Program-made: the position numbers and the translations under genes
Notes under the pieces: generated by a model
Told to the model about the DNA's origin: nothing
Seen by the model: the letters and a program-made list of their open reading frames with translations, nothing else
The model's database searches: none
Assembly: GCA_022419385.1 (NCBI GenBank)
Contig: JAJUBI010000005.1
Location: 4,792,905 to 4,856,904 of the forward strand
Reading direction: 5' to 3'
DNA: 64,000 nucleotides
Origin: Paraconiothyrium sp. Pb-2020
Taxonomy: Eukaryota; Ascomycota; Dothideomycetes; Pleosporales; Didymosphaeriaceae
Part shown: one piece after another, positions 10,763-22,132 of the stretch
How the letters are laid out: each line of letters begins with the position of its first letter
Position numbering within the stretch: the stretch's first letter is position 1

Positions 10763-12907
10763 ATGCACGCCGCCCCCAAACAGACAGAATTTCTCGCAGC
10801 AATGAGTATCGTGTATCGACCGTTGAAGGAAAAGCATGAGGAGATCAGGTTGTTGGATGTGGAACCGGCGAACAAACTTGATGCCCCTCTCCGCGCAACA
10901 CTCCGCCACGCTGAATTGCACGACGCGCACTTTTCCGCTCTCTCGTACGTATGGGGAGACACAGTCAATGACCGATCCAATATCGCGATTCGGTACGAAA
11001 GAAGCGCTCGGGAGTACCTCGCTTCCAAGTTGCGCGGCAAGTCGGCTGCCCCAACGTACGTTCACAGCATTGGCAGCAGCCTAGCTAGAGCCCTGAGACA
11101 CCTGCGACAGAAGTATGGAAGACTTACCATATGGACTGATGCTCTTTGCATCAATCAGAATGACAAGAAAGAGAAGGACTGGCAGGTGCCCCTCATGAAG
11201 GCTATCTATTCCGAGGCCCAAGAGGTGCACGCATGGTTGGGTCCTCGGTACAATGAAGAAATCAGCACCATTCGTGATGTCAATGCAGCTTTTGACCTGG
11301 CCAACGCAATTTGGACTCTAGCAGCGCGTATCATAGATTCAATAAATCTTCTAACTGAGGAAGATTGGCTTGAAGCTTGCTTCACAGTGGCCAACGCGCA
11401 TCAATCATCGGATCAAACGCACCGCAAGTGGACTGATTTTGCAGTAGCTCTACGTCGCGCCGCAACGTCCGACCACTCGATACAGAACGAGCTAGCGTGC
11501 CTCCGAACACTCTCGCAGAACAATTACTTCGCCAGGATGTGGATCCTGCAAGAGACCGGCCGGGCACGCAAATTGACCTTCATTTTCGGCCTGAGAAAGA
11601 TACCCCATCGACCTATGCTGTTAGCCCTGAGTCTAGCCAACTCCCTGCGAGACTCCAAAGGCTCCTCTCAAGCTGGTAACATATCTTCTCGCTTCGATAC
11701 TCGTTTCTTGGGCTGCCTGTCAGCTCGCACCACGTGCATGCAGAAACGATCGCTTCGAGACGTGTTGGCCTCAGCATATTTCAGTCCGCCTCCACTCCAG
11801 GAAGCAGGCGATCCGAAAGACCTCATCTATGCGCGTCTTGGTCTCGCCGAGAACGCACGCGGAATCACTGTCGAATACGGGCTGAGTATTCCCGAGGTGT
11901 ACACCGCTGCCTCTAATTTCCTCCTTTCTGAGGGGTTCCTGGAGATTCTGGTTACATTCAGACCTTATAGATTCCAGAGAGGGATAACCGACGAGAGCTT
12001 TCCGTCGTGGGCATATGACTGGTCGAAGAAAGGGTTCAATTCCTTCGACAGATTCACCGCGTCTCAAGGCACGACTCAAAAGGTTTCCATTGCGCCCTAT
12101 CGCGACGCGAAGTTCAAACACGTGCTTTCCATGACCGGTATCAGCATTGGAACCGTGAAAGTCGCCAATGAGAAGTTCTCTACTACGGTGCTCGCTGCCG
12201 GGCTACACAAAGCAACTGTCGGTATAGGCAGCATTCGTGCCGTGTCCGAAGAACTGTCTCCGGAGAAGCAGGAGACCCTAGTACACAACATAACTAGTGC
12301 ATATCAGCAACTTGGTATCAGTATACTAGATGCAGATGTTGAAACGCTTCTCAGCTATCGCACGCTGCCATTCGCGTCATTCTGGTGCTGGTGGGTACAT
12401 TGGATCGGGTCCCTGGTAAACTTGATGAACGACGCTGAGGCCCAGCACCCTGATGACAGTGTACCAAACTTCAACGTCACCGAGTTGCTCTTCCGTGAGG
12501 ATCCCGGAGTGCTAAGTCGCACGGAAAACATCAAGCATTTGGGGACTAAGTCAGGCGTTCTGGCTATGATTGATTATCAGCGTTGGTTGACACTCCTTGA
12601 CATGGAGTCAGGGCACGGTGGGATCGAAGACACTATGGCCATCCAGTTTGCAGAGTCGCTGTTCCGCTCTGCTTGGGGAATGCGACCCGTACTTCTTGAC
12701 AGTGGTCGCTTGGGCTACGCCCCCGAAGACACTAGACTACAGCTACATGATGAGGTGGTTATCTTTCACGGGGTCAAAGCGCCACTGGTGATACGGAAAA
12801 CCACTAAAGACGCGTATAGAATAATTGGGCCAGCACACATATGCGGAGGGATGCAAGGGGAGCTCATGGATGCAACATTGCCTGGGTCTACATATAAGTT
12901 GATCTGA
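10763..12907 (+). CDS. HET-domain (heterokaryon incompatibility-like) protein
   Basis: A single intronless open frame of 714 residues. The HET domain occupies roughly residues 35-220. It shows the three family signatures: an N-terminal FSALSYVWGD block, the central IWTDALCINQND block about 80 residues later, and the following MKAIYSEAQEVHAWLGP segment. Proteins of this family trigger vegetative incompatibility or NLR-like immune cell death when matched with an incompatible partner. The remaining ~490 residues contain a second conserved-looking stretch (YARLGLAENARGITVEYG) typical of fungal HET proteins. The first ATG was used; a second at 10802 (MSIVYRPLKEK) is equally plausible. No break is seen. 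HET genes are often clustered in variable, subtelomeric regions, which fits here. Confidence 0.88.
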   Translation: MHAAPKQTEFLAAMSIVYRPLKEKHEEIRLLDVEPANKLDAPLRATLRHAELHDAHFSALSYVWGDTVNDRSNIAIRYERSAREYLASKLRGKSAAPTYVHSIGSSLARALRHLRQKYGRLTIWTDALCINQNDKKEKDWQVPLMKAIYSEAQEVHAWLGPRYNEEISTIRDVNAAFDLANAIWTLAARIIDSINLLTEEDWLEACFTVANAHQSSDQTHRKWTDFAVALRRAATSDHSIQNELACLRTLSQNNYFARMWILQETGRARKLTFIFGLRKIPHRPMLLALSLANSLRDSKGSSQAGNISSRFDTRFLGCLSARTTCMQKRSLRDVLASAYFSPPPLQEAGDPKDLIYARLGLAENARGITVEYGLSIPEVYTAASNFLLSEGFLEILVTFRPYRFQRGITDESFPSWAYDWSKKGFNSFDRFTASQGTTQKVSIAPYRDAKFKHVLSMTGISIGTVKVANEKFSTTVLAAGLHKATVGIGSIRAVSEELSPEKQETLVHNITSAYQQLGISILDADVETLLSYRTLPFASFWCWWVHWIGSLVNLMNDAEAQHPDDSVPNFNVTELLFREDPGVLSRTENIKHLGTKSGVLAMIDYQRWLTLLDMESGHGGIEDTMAIQFAESLFRSAWGMRPVLLDSGRLGYAPEDTRLQLHDEVVIFHGVKAPLVIRKTTKDAYRIIGPAHICGGMQGELMDATLPGSTYKLI

Positions 12908-13397
12908 AGCGGCTCCCCATACATCCTAGAGAGTGGTATTAGTGTACGTCCGAGCCGGATCAGAACTTTAATGACTTAATTCGACTGGAAAAGAGGAAAT
13001 GTTACTAATCATCACCGATACAACGTGTGCAGCATAGCTCGATGTACATGAGGCAAGCCCTCGCTAATCAGTAGCAGCTTCACCCAGGGTAGCGACATTA
13101 CACAAACATACATAGAAAATTGTCCATTGTGTGCCCTCTATAGTGCTTTCCACATTCTCAGAAGGTGCACCAGCGAGTGTGTGATATGCAAATTCTTATG
13201 AAGGTAAGAAAAGGTCCGAAAAGGATGTCCACCAAAGTCATGATCACTCTGTATATTAGTACTGTCGTTTGTTTAGTGAAGGAGTGACTAGATTAAGCTA
13301 TAGAGGTTTTCGAGGTGCTATATATGTATGTAACTAGAGAGTGCTGGTGAAGAGCAGGCTTGGGAACGTAACGTGAAGTGGGTACAATTCGGCTGTA
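12908..13397. other. Intergenic between convergent genes
   Basis: About 490 bp between the 3' ends of the HET gene (+) and the GST gene (-). No coding signal is supported; it presumably holds both 3' UTRs. Confidence 0.6.
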
Positions 13398-14415
13398 TCA
13401 TACAGATTCGTTAAATTCTCTCTCGCGCGCCTCTTTTTGCCACTTCTTTCCATGTTCGGCAACCTTGTCAAGCTCATTCTCGGGGAGATTGTTAAGTGTG
13501 ATGTGGAAATGAGGACGTGGGACATTGCGGCCGGCCTCGAATCCAGGCCTCTGGAGAAGATCCTCAAACCATTTTACGATCTCAGTGTATTGAGCAATGG
13601 AGGGGAGTCCTGAAAAGTCTGCGAATAAAGGTTAAGTCAAGCCTCCTCTGAAGTATAGTTGACCTACTGTGTGCGGCAACCCATGGCCAAATCGCGATAT
13701 CCGCGACTGTAAGGCGGTCACCCACGATGTAGCCGGTGCCATTTCTGGCCAGCTGGTGATCTAGGGTGCGATAGAGGCGATGTGTCTCATGGACATAACG
13801 GTCGATTGGATACTTGAGCTTCTCGGGGGCATAGCCTAGAATACGAACTCATCAACTGATTTTGTTCTCCCAATGACACTCTTAGTGACTTAACTTACGA
13901 GTGAAGTGGTTTGCCTGACCTTGCATGGGACCAATACCTCCCATTTGCCACATGAGCTGCCGCTATATTAGTACCTAATTATTGAAGGTACAAAACCAAT
14001 TTACGATAGCGCAATGGAACACAAAACGGCAAGACGTACCCAGCTGACCGTCTCCCAGTGCTCCTTTGTGCCGTAAGGATAGGAGATCTTATGTTCCTTG
14101 TCGTACGTGTCGACAATATACAAGAGGATAGCACCACTTTCGAAGATCTTGAGCTCGCGGCCACTCGTGTCCTGATCAGTGAGAGCAGGAATGCGACCGT
14201 TCGGATTGATCTCGAGGAACCAAGGCTCCTTCTGTTCGTGCGCACTGAAGTCAAGGGTTACAACCTTGATGAGATGTTGTTAGTAGTGTGAGTAAGGCGT
14301 GCAATTGTCTTAGCCATACCTTGTACTCGAGCCCAAGCTCCTCCAGGACAATGGAGGCCTTGAGGCCGTTGGGTGTGCCCTCAGTGTAGAGCGTAATTTT
14401 GGTCTCAATACCCAT
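13398..14415 (-). CDS. Glutathione S-transferase, Ure2/GTT-like
   Basis: Five exons were joined by hand: 14320-14415, 14040-14264, 13899-13962, 13668-13835 and 13398-13618, with introns of 49-77 bp. They give a 257-residue protein with no breaks. The N-terminal thioredoxin-like domain reads ITLYTEGTPNGLKASIVLEELG, then NPNGRIPALTD (cis-Pro) and FESGAILLYIVDTYD (the ES pair contacts the glutathione gamma-Glu). The alpha-helical C-terminal domain has QLMWQMGGIGPMQGQANHF, RLYRTLDHQLA, and the GST folding motif GDRLTVADIAIWPWV. The motif set matches fungal Ure2p-like GSTs, which conjugate glutathione to electrophiles or reduce disulfides and peroxides. It shares a 680-bp divergent promoter with the Zn2Cys6 factor, so detoxification under that factor's control is a reasonable inference. 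Confidence 0.88.
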
Positions 14416-15096
14416 AATAAGCTGCTATATTTCGTCACTGGGAGCTCGTTGCGTTTTGTTGTAGAACCTGGAAATTGGGTCGTTGTATGGGATGTTTTGG
14501 TTGCAAATATAATGGAAATTTTGAAACTCTATATACTAATTCTGAGTGCACATTCTTCCTCGTACTTGTTTGCCCCTTTTAAGCTTACAGCAGCCAGCTC
14601 TCGTACCGCGGAACCCGGAACCACATTTGTTTTGGTAAGAGTCGAGTACACATGTATATGTGATTTCGTGAAGCATATTGCGACCACGTCTATCGCGTAG
14701 CTATATTAGCAATCATACCATCCCATCAGTAATAGACACGACTGGAACCAGTATGGTAAGCTTGTCTCTCTCCGCTCTATTGTCAGACGGCCTTCGAAGG
14801 ATCCGCACGTGATTTGCTGCAAGGAGACAACATGAAGGCGAGTATTGACTAAGAAGCCTGAGTGCCTCCGAGATCCTTCTAGCTCCTCGGATTATACAAG
14901 CGGATCTATACGGAGACTTTTTGCTCAATGTTTCTATATGACATTGAAGTATGGTACTGCGGATAACATTGGTAAGCTCTGCCAAGACTTTAGTTCCGCG
15001 GAACCAATCTATGCAGATCAGCATTCCCTAAGCTCGGATTGTTTCCTGTACGCATCGTTCGAAGGAACCGTCCGCTTTCAAACAGTACGAAATATC
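14416..15096. promoter_or_regulatory. Divergent promoter of GST and Zn2Cys6 factor with CCGCGGAAC sites
   Basis: The region contains a perfect 12-bp palindrome GTTCCGCGGAAC at 14993-15004 and a related half, ACCGCGGAAC, at about 14605-14614. CCG/CGG-containing palindromes are the usual targets of Zn2Cys6 dimers. The adjacent factor may bind here, which is inference. Confidence 0.45.
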
Positions 15097-16971
15097 ATGA
15101 CGGAGACTCATAGGCCCAATATCCGAAAGGTTCGCTCCGACGCCGAGTGTTGACACATTATGGTAGTTAACGATAACAACTGACATGAAGGCTGCAGGCT
15201 TGTGACTTATGCTATCGCAAACGAATCAAGTGCGATGGCCAGAAGCCCCGCTGTTCACATTGCCAAATATACGACAGCCAATGTACCCACCAAGCCGCTA
15301 GCCGGCGCAAGAAACCTTCCAAATCTCATATGGTTCGGTCGCCGAAGCTAACAACTTCCAATAACAACATGGACGTGGGTTCAGAGACGCTATACACAAG
15401 TGGCATGCTCAGTCATCTTGGGGACATGGAATATTTACAGCACGATTGCCCCACGCTTGTTTTAGGCAAGCAGTTGTACATGCCTTTGGAAGATGGTATG
15501 CGACCCTCTACTACCAATCACAACCCGAGGATGAATACATTCTTCCCAAGTAGCTCTGACCTTCCCTGGGGCACGGAACATTCAGGCCACGACTTCGCGA
15601 AGCCAGCAGAGATGGAATTGCCCGCGGAAATCCTTGTGCGACAACTGATCGACGCATACCTAGCGAACATCAATAGCATCTTACCACTTTTCGATCCTCA
15701 GCAGTTGAATCAAACGATCGACCTGTGGTACAACAACCCAACGCAGCGTTCTCGTACATCCTGGGCGGTGATCAACGTGGTAATGGCTATCGCGCAATAC
15801 TGCAGTTTTGGCTATGCCAGCTTCTCAGTTGGCAGTGTCTCAGACTGTCTGAACAAAGCACAGTCCGCCTTAACCGAAATCCTCATGGGAGATGTCGAAC
15901 TTGCAAATCTGCAGGTAGTCTTGGGACTGGTCATTGTCTTTCAGGGTACATCCGATATCAGGCCGGCCGTTTTCCTGATCTCAACGGCGCTGAGGCTCTG
16001 TCAGGTACTAGGTATACATCGCAGTGACAGCGACCTCTACGGAGAAACCACCCCTCGTAAAGCTTTACAACTGAGGCGAGTCTTCTGGATAGCATATGTT
16101 CTTGACCGAGATATTGCTATGCGCATCCGGCAGGCGCCTATTCAACAAGATACAGATATCAGTATCGAATTTCCGCCAAAGGAGCCTGATGATGATGCTG
16201 CAGGATTCGTCAGTACGCCTGAAATGTGCCAACCTGGTTTCAATGTGTTTCGTGCCTACGTCGAGCTTTCTCAGATTCAAGGCTATGTTTACGACGCTCT
16301 TCTCTCAGTGCGCTCACAGCAGCTGAGTCCCGGTGAACGGGCAGCCAGTTGCCAGGGAATTCGGCTGTTGTTGAAAGACTGGAAAGGTCGCATACCGGCG
16401 ACTCTCAGTGCACAGGCTCTGTCCCAGACACAGAGTTTCCTCCCATGTATTCCCAGATTTCTCTGCATGTTGTACGGTACGGCCGTCACATGTCTTGGAC
16501 AACTATGCCAGGTCAACTCCATGGACTTTGGTTGGCTAGATCAGCTTCGTCATTATGGACGCAGTATAACTGTTGGTCCAGACGAGCCTTGCCTCCCACC
16601 ACCTCAGCCACAAGGCTGGAATGCTCTGGTAAACGAGTGTCGAGAATTTATGCCGCTATTTACGAGCATTCGAAACCAAGGTCCCGCATTCGTTTGGTAA
16701 GTCTTCGTTCCTCATTCGTCCTCATTTCGATAACGCTCAGCCGTCCAGGATGAACATTTGCCCCTACGCATCAGGACTTGTCTGCCTTTCAGCCAACTCG
16801 ATAATCAATTTTGATCACAGGGATAGCATCGAAGAGAAAGATCGGCGGCTTAAATCTGAAGCTGTAAACGTCTTAGGCGAAATGGCTAGGCAGACCAATC
16901 ACAAGACGCTGATCAAAGTCTTAGAGGCAGTTATGGAGCTGGATTCTCAATATCAATTAATGACGGCGTAG
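15097..16971 (+). CDS. Zn(II)2Cys6 transcription factor with fungal_trans domain
   Basis: Proposed exons are 15097-15129, 15198-16696 and 16749-16971 (584 residues). The zinc cluster starts exon 2: ACDLCYRKRIKCDGQKPRC, then SHCQIYDSQC, giving C-x2-C-x6-C and C-x2-C-x6-C. An in-frame stop sits immediately upstream of it, so an intron is required. The best donor, AAG|GTTCGC with CTGAC branch and CTGCAG acceptor, produces MTETHRPNIRK-ACDLC, a normal family N-terminus, but the donor is weak and exon 1 is the least certain part. Residues about 130-420 form the fungal-specific factor domain (LIDAYLANINSILPLFDPQQL, RRVFWIAYVLDRDIAMR). The 3' intron (GTAAGT ... CCAG) adds a C-terminal exon ending QYQLMTA. 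It is divergent from the GST gene, and a local regulatory role is inferred. Confidence 0.8.
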
Positions 16972-17360
16972 AACTGCGACGCCAGGTCAGATGATGCGCT
17001 CGTATACAAGCCCTTGCTGCCGCTAGGGCCGAAGACAATCATCCGCTGTTGTCGACGTTTTCTGCTTCGTCACGCATGCGTATTGGGCTCACTGTTGCAG
17101 AATCATCTCAATACAGAGGATCTTCAAGGGTGAGAAGTCAAAGAACTCTACACAGGTGGCGGCGCTGGTGCCACCGAAGAGCTGGTACGCCGATGTTAGT
17201 AAGGGGACGGGAACTCTGGGGTAGTATATACAAGGTGGGAAGATGGCAAAGATCCAGGTGTAGGCTCGCGCAGTGTACTGCAATTGAAATGTGCTGCATA
17301 GATCTTCCTTCGCAAGAACTAGATGACTTGAGGAGAGATGCAGCTGCCAGAACGAAATAG
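16972..17360. other. Intergenic, no gene seen
   Basis: About 390 bp between convergent 3' ends. Overlapping short frames on both strands show no recognisable domain. Confidence 0.55.
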
Positions 17361-17898
17361 TCACAAATAACCGTTATCTCCGTGGATTTCATTGACCATC
17401 AAACGATAACATTTAATTCGGCCTGATGGACTATTGTAGATAGTGTAAATGAGTGACAATTGGCCGATCCAGAGACTTGACGAGAAAGGACGGCCCGTAC
17501 ATGTATCCTCCCCACCACCGCATAGTAAGCTCCCTTGTGTAGCTTGAACATATCTGGTCGAAACAGTTAGTACATTGATATATGTACGGAGGATCAAGTA
17601 GTCTTACGTGTTGGCTCCAATACCTTCCTGAGCATTCAGCATTGGATGCAGACCTGTGTGATCACATAACGATTAGATAAGAGCCTCCTATATTCCAATC
17701 TCAACCAATACTTACAGCATGGAAGCCGTGGCCGCACTGAATGTTCGGATTATTGCCGCAGCCTTGAACCTCACGAGGCAGGAGATTGAGGCCAAGATCG
17801 CGAGTAGACATTTCTACGTGAGGAAGTCTTTGCTCGGCAGTCGGGTTGGCAAAAGCCAAGGCGGCGAAGAAGGTAGAGATGATGAACGTGGCGTGCAT
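17361..17898 (-). CDS. Small secreted Cys-containing protein (effector-like), splice model uncertain
   Basis: Exon 1 (17898 down to about 17712) encodes a clear signal peptide, MHATFIISTFFAALAFANP, followed by a propeptide-like stretch and QGCGNNPNIQCGHGFHA. Two further exons (17608-17653 and 17361-17553) are bounded by good splice signals (TGATCACACAG; GTAAGA ... CTAACTGTTTCGACCAG). They read LHPMLNAQEGIGANT-YVQATQGSLLCGGGEDTC and end HGDNGYL. The strongest donor after exon 1 (GTAAGT, 17715) leads to an early stop, giving a 67-residue product. A weaker donor four bases later (GTATTG, 17711) keeps one frame and gives 141 residues. Either alternative splicing or a small lesion is possible. The family was not recognised. 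Confidence 0.55.
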
Positions 17899-18823
17899 GG
17901 TGATTGTTGAGGCGGCGTGTGTTTAGTTTGTATGTGAATAAGAAGGATATGAGCTTGCTGATGAATTGGGAGGCATTGAGTGTGTATTTGATATGCTTTT
18001 ATATTCAAGTCTTAGCCCCCTTCTCGCCGACGCCACTGCATACACTCTTAGAGATCATGAAGCTATGTATCAGGTCAACGGTCACTGCAGACCCTTGATT
18101 CGATGTTTGAGCTTCAGGCTGACATCAACACTAAGACATATGTTTACACATTCACGACATCTACGAGGTTGCGCATCAGGCGAGCAGCCATCGTTCCATA
18201 GTGATTCGCTATGAGAGCCCTCATTAGAGCCTCTGTGTAATCTTGACTTTTGCAGGGTTGAGGACTATCACTGAACCAGAAGCTTCCTCGCCGACCTTGT
18301 TTTCCGAAGTCCCTCATGAGGCTGCGCTGTGTCACTTGTTATATGCAAGCTTGTCGGAAATGGATTGTTGTTCAAGGATGACAACTTTTACAAGCTGTGG
18401 AGTCGGGCCGCTAGTAGCACCAATGGCGATCCGATTGATTTGATCTTGGACGCCTTACCCTAGTACCCAACCACTCAGCATGAATGACAGCTTCGTCCTT
18501 CTTAAGAACTTCAGCTGGGGTTCCACATTACTACAACCATGCATTTATTTTGTTTCTATCTGGATCACATACGTTGGGGCCAATTTCGTGACACATGAGC
18601 CCGACAGAGCGCACAGCCTGTGTGGCGTTAGGGAGAGTGATGCACCAATCTTCGAATACTCCATATGCGATGCCAACAATTATATACCAGATTTGAGCGA
18701 AGCATTCGAACACAACTATAGCACTACAGTTTTAATACACGTAGTTGTTGAAACTAGGCCATCAGTCAGCATTTCGTTAAAGGGGCTTCCGAGAGAATTA
18801 AAGAAGCCTGTCATCGAGCCAGC
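17899..18823. other. Intergenic, no supported gene
   Basis: About 925 bp upstream of the small secreted gene and downstream of the permease pseudogene. A 115-codon + frame at 18480-18827 has no recognisable domain and I do not annotate it. Confidence 0.5.
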
Positions 18824-20200
18824 CTAGGCCCTCACCTCTCCAACTTCAGCTATTGCATCATGCTTCTCATCCAGAGCCAATGAGATGCTTTCCGGCCCGA
18901 TATCCTGTCCTTCAATGGTGTATGGGGCGCCGAAGGCACCAGAATAGTCGTGATCGTCTAGAGCCTGTCTCTCGGGCATGGGGCAGAAATGATCCAGAGC
19001 TAGGTACATGGTTCCTGAGGGTACACAGCACAGGAACTGAACTAACTGATACAGTCGTGTCCAACCTGGCCAGATCTCGGTCGGTGCTTGCGCCCTTTGT
19101 GCAAGTCGAGGGAGGAGATACCACGCCCCTAATACCCAAGCTGCGCCAGCGCGCCCGTTCCAACCTCGCGTATACCAATGGATGCTATTCGGGGAGTTGG
19201 ATTATGGCTTCGGCAAGTTTGATCGTGGTCTTGCGAAGGATGAAGTAGTCCGTGAACGTAATACCCATAAGCGGACCCAGGAAAACGTTGAAGGGTCCCA
19301 CGACCGTTATAAAGCTTGGAGCCGAATTGAAAGTGACCAGGGCTGCATGAAGAACACGAAGATGATGGTGAAATGAGCCCCACGGCAGATAGTGAACCAT
19401 CGTGGAAGCAGGGCGGCGAGGTCAATACTGGCGACGATCAGGTTAGACGCAACAACCATGCCAGATTGTGAAACCATGAATGCGATGCTGGCAAAGGCTA
19501 CGCTAGCTCGCGCACCTTGATTATCCTAGTACTTGCGCACGGCCTCGGGGAAGACATATGGGTTCCATAGTAGCTTCCCTTCCTGCGGGTATAGTGTCGT
19601 GGCACAAGTCGTACACACGATACCGATGCAGGCAACCGCAGTTGTGCCAAGTGGTTCCCTGACAATCTGGGCCAAGATCTGGCCTCGAGGCTTTTGAGCA
19701 TAGCGCGTATAATCGGACTGCGACCACATGTGCGTGGCAATGCCTCCGATGTTCGTTGTTATGGCCGCCACGAAGGCCCACCCAAGTTTCGTTCCCTTTG
19801 CAGCTTTATGGCCAGAAACGGCGCCCACGTCTGCGAGCAGCACGCCACCGTCACCAGCACGTACGACGGATCAGAAAAGTAAGGCGAGGACGGTCGTTGC
19901 GACAGTGAAGGAAGCGCTGAAAACGGTGTTCTGTAGCGCTCCGGGCTGAAACAGACCCGTGGTAAGCAAATGAGCAAATAAATGATGAAGGCGACGAGAT
20001 CGTAAACGTGCATAGCGACGTCAGCAAGTAGCGTATCGATCTCCAGGATCGAAGGCCAAATGCACGTTAGGAGGACCTTTGGGCATTGACTTCCATACCA
20101 AATATTGGTAGATGTCCAGATGAATGATAGAATTCTCTTATGGCCTGGCGAACCAGTTGCGGGGTCACTTGTGGTGAACATTGCAGACTGCTCCATGGGG
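18824..20200 (-). pseudogene. Decayed NCS1-family nucleobase/allantoin permease
   Basis: Conserved NCS1 blocks run along the minus strand in family order: STNIWYGSQCPKVLL; GDGGVLLADVGAV; THMWSQSDYTRYAQKP; the PQEGKLLWNPY block; ARASVAFASIAFMVSQSG; IDLAALLPRWFTICRGA; NSAPSFITVVGPFNVFLGPLMG; ITFTDYFILRKTTIKLAE; SIHWYTRGWN; and a C-terminal tail ending EKHDAIAEVGEVRA. They are not in one frame. There is a TGA at 19871-19873 (after LALLF), a TAG at 19526-19528 (after VRKY), a one-base frame change between QPWSL and FNSAPSF near 19340, and another near 19200 before SPNSIHWY. The expected intact length is over 500 residues. The upstream limit near 20200 is approximate because no N-terminus could be traced. 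In life these are proton symporters for uracil, allantoin or thiamine-like substrates in the plasma membrane. Confidence 0.8.
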
Positions 20201-20515
20201 CAGACTATGATATCTTTGCATTCACGGTGCGCCGCGTTGTGAACAACAGTGGGGAAGAGAGGTACAGCGCACCTTTCTTCTTCGGACTTGACCGCAACAA
20301 GCTGTTAGAGCCAATTCCGACATGCGTGGACGACGAAAGCCCAATCAATTATCAATAATGACCGGAGGTATATGAGCTGTCTAAAGATTTAATAAGCTTC
20401 GCTGATAGTGTCGCAGGGGAATATCACCAATGACGAACGAATGACCAGAAGATAACCATCACGTTTAGCCAATAATCTTTGCAAGGCTGGTCTTGGTCTG
20501 ACTCGATCCATGTGA
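20201..20515. other. Intergenic or unresolved 5' end of the permease relic
   Basis: About 315 bp between the permease relic and the 3' end of the factor relic. It may include decayed N-terminal permease sequence that I could not align. Confidence 0.4.
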
Positions 20516-22132
20516 CTAGGATCCCTGTTCTATACCTAGTAGAGCCGAGTTTAAAGTCTTATTGAACTGGCTGTCATCGAGTTCGACGTTGGGATCCCCA
20601 ATAGATTGTCCCATTTCTGAGAGTTTAACCACTAGTCGCTGCTGATTCGAATTCGCGACCTCGTTCTGCTGCTTGAATGAGCCAAGTACGGCAGTTATCG
20701 CTTGCACTGCGTCTCGAATGGAGAGGAGGTTTGCTTGAGTATGCCGCAGCTTACTCTTTGCCATCATCAGGATGTGGCCTGCCCCAGCAAGTTGTTGCAC
20801 AAGTGGCGCACTAATGACGCGTATATAGTCGAGTGGTATACTGCGCATAGTTTCGACCATTTCGTGTGCCGTGCAGCACGCTATCTGGATTTCGGTCCCA
20901 GTAGAGCTGCAGTTGAGTAGTCGCGCTAGATGTAGAGTGCAGAGGATGTTGCAAGCTTGGAAGCCGCACCGATACCCGCCACTGTCGCCGGAGCTTGACA
21001 ATACCGTTGCGAAATGCGGTAGTATGTCCGCCTGCAGTTGGGCAAGTCTTCGCATTATGGCTTCTGAACCAGCTTCGCGTTGAAATCCTTTAAACGACTG
21101 ACCACGTCCATGAGTGCGGCGAAAGTCGGAAGAAACGTGTTCGAGGATCTGGTAAAGATCGGTCATAATATTATAGTCCGCGAACCAATCCTCGAACTCA
21201 CCGTCTCATCCAGGAATGAAAGGTGGGTGGCGATCACCTCCTGTATATCCGACATAGGTCTGCGCCTTGGGCGTGCGCACCGGATTGCCCAGAAAGCATG
21301 CTGTGTGGGTCTCGAGGCGGTACATAGCCCGACATAGGCGACGTCGTACCTCTCGTTCTCACTCAGAAATTCCGATGGGCCACTGTGACTCATCGTGTAG
21401 CTTGGACTGTGCACAAGCACCGTGGTATAGAGCGAGATATTGGTGCAGCATAGCATTGTTGCCGGTCTGTAATCCAAGCAAAGTTAGGGAAGCATAAGAG
21501 CGAATGATGTTCAAGTCAATGTTCTCGAAACTGCAAGGAACGCGCCCACTGGCTTCAACAAGATGGTCTTTGTGGATAATTTCGCTCATAGGGGCTTCCG
21601 TATCGTCTGTGAACAAGGCGTGCTTCTGGACATGTTAAGCGCTCGGAGCGCACATGTACATAAGGCGCATGTAATCAGAACCATCGTTTGGGAAGGTGCC
21701 GTCTCTCCAGCCGATCCATAGTTCCCTTTCACAGAACACTGGAAAGCTGTGCCATGTCAGCCAATGGCCACGCGCAAGCAGTTTTATTATGGTACGTAGG
21801 AAGGATGCTGTTGAGGTAGACATCGAGTGATGCAGTGACCGTGCGCCAGTCGTTCCACTGAGAACCCGTTCTTCGGCTTCCAATGCTAGCATGGAAATCT
21901 GAATAAACCTGCCGGCTCGAAGAACGAGGCTTCGTTCGTCGGTTCTTCGGTCGTCGACTTCACGTACATGGTTGGCCGTATTCAATGCAGGTTAGACACG
22001 GTGGTGTAGTGATGACGTGTTATCGCCCTCTTCAGCAACGCTCTGGTCGAACGGACCGCTCTCGCACTTTAACCCACGTCGATGGCAAAAATCGCACGCA
22101 TCTGTAATCCGTTTGCGCTTCAGGTGGGGCAT
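20516..22132 (-). pseudogene. Decayed Zn(II)2Cys6 transcription factor
   Basis: The start region at 22132 reads MPHLKRKRITDACDFCHRRGLKC, the first half of a zinc cluster. The second half, PCLTCIEYGQPCT, lies about 60 bases on but in another frame, and is followed by TGA where this family usually has Trp. Further frame changes follow. TLLGLQTGNNAMLHQYL and SKLHDESQWPIGISE are in one frame. MYRLETHTACFLGNPVRTP is in another, after the WPIGISE block has ended in a stop. The last 216 codons (20516-21166) are open again and end LNSALLGIEQGS. The order of blocks matches fungal Zn2Cys6 factors with a fungal_trans domain, so this is one gene with several lesions rather than several genes. No working zinc cluster can be made from it. 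Confidence 0.78.

Noticed and set aside
15160..15197. Short first exon ATG|GTAGTT for the Zn2Cys6 factor
   Set aside because: It would need a 35-bp intron, below the size seen elsewhere in the window; the 68-bp alternative gives a family-like N-terminus.
18480..18827. 115-codon + strand frame
   Set aside because: No domain, no signal, and its 3' end runs up to the permease relic; indistinguishable from chance.
19185..19400. A separate 71-residue membrane protein
   Set aside because: Its NSAPSFITVVGPFNVFLG segment is one frame of the decayed NCS1 permease.
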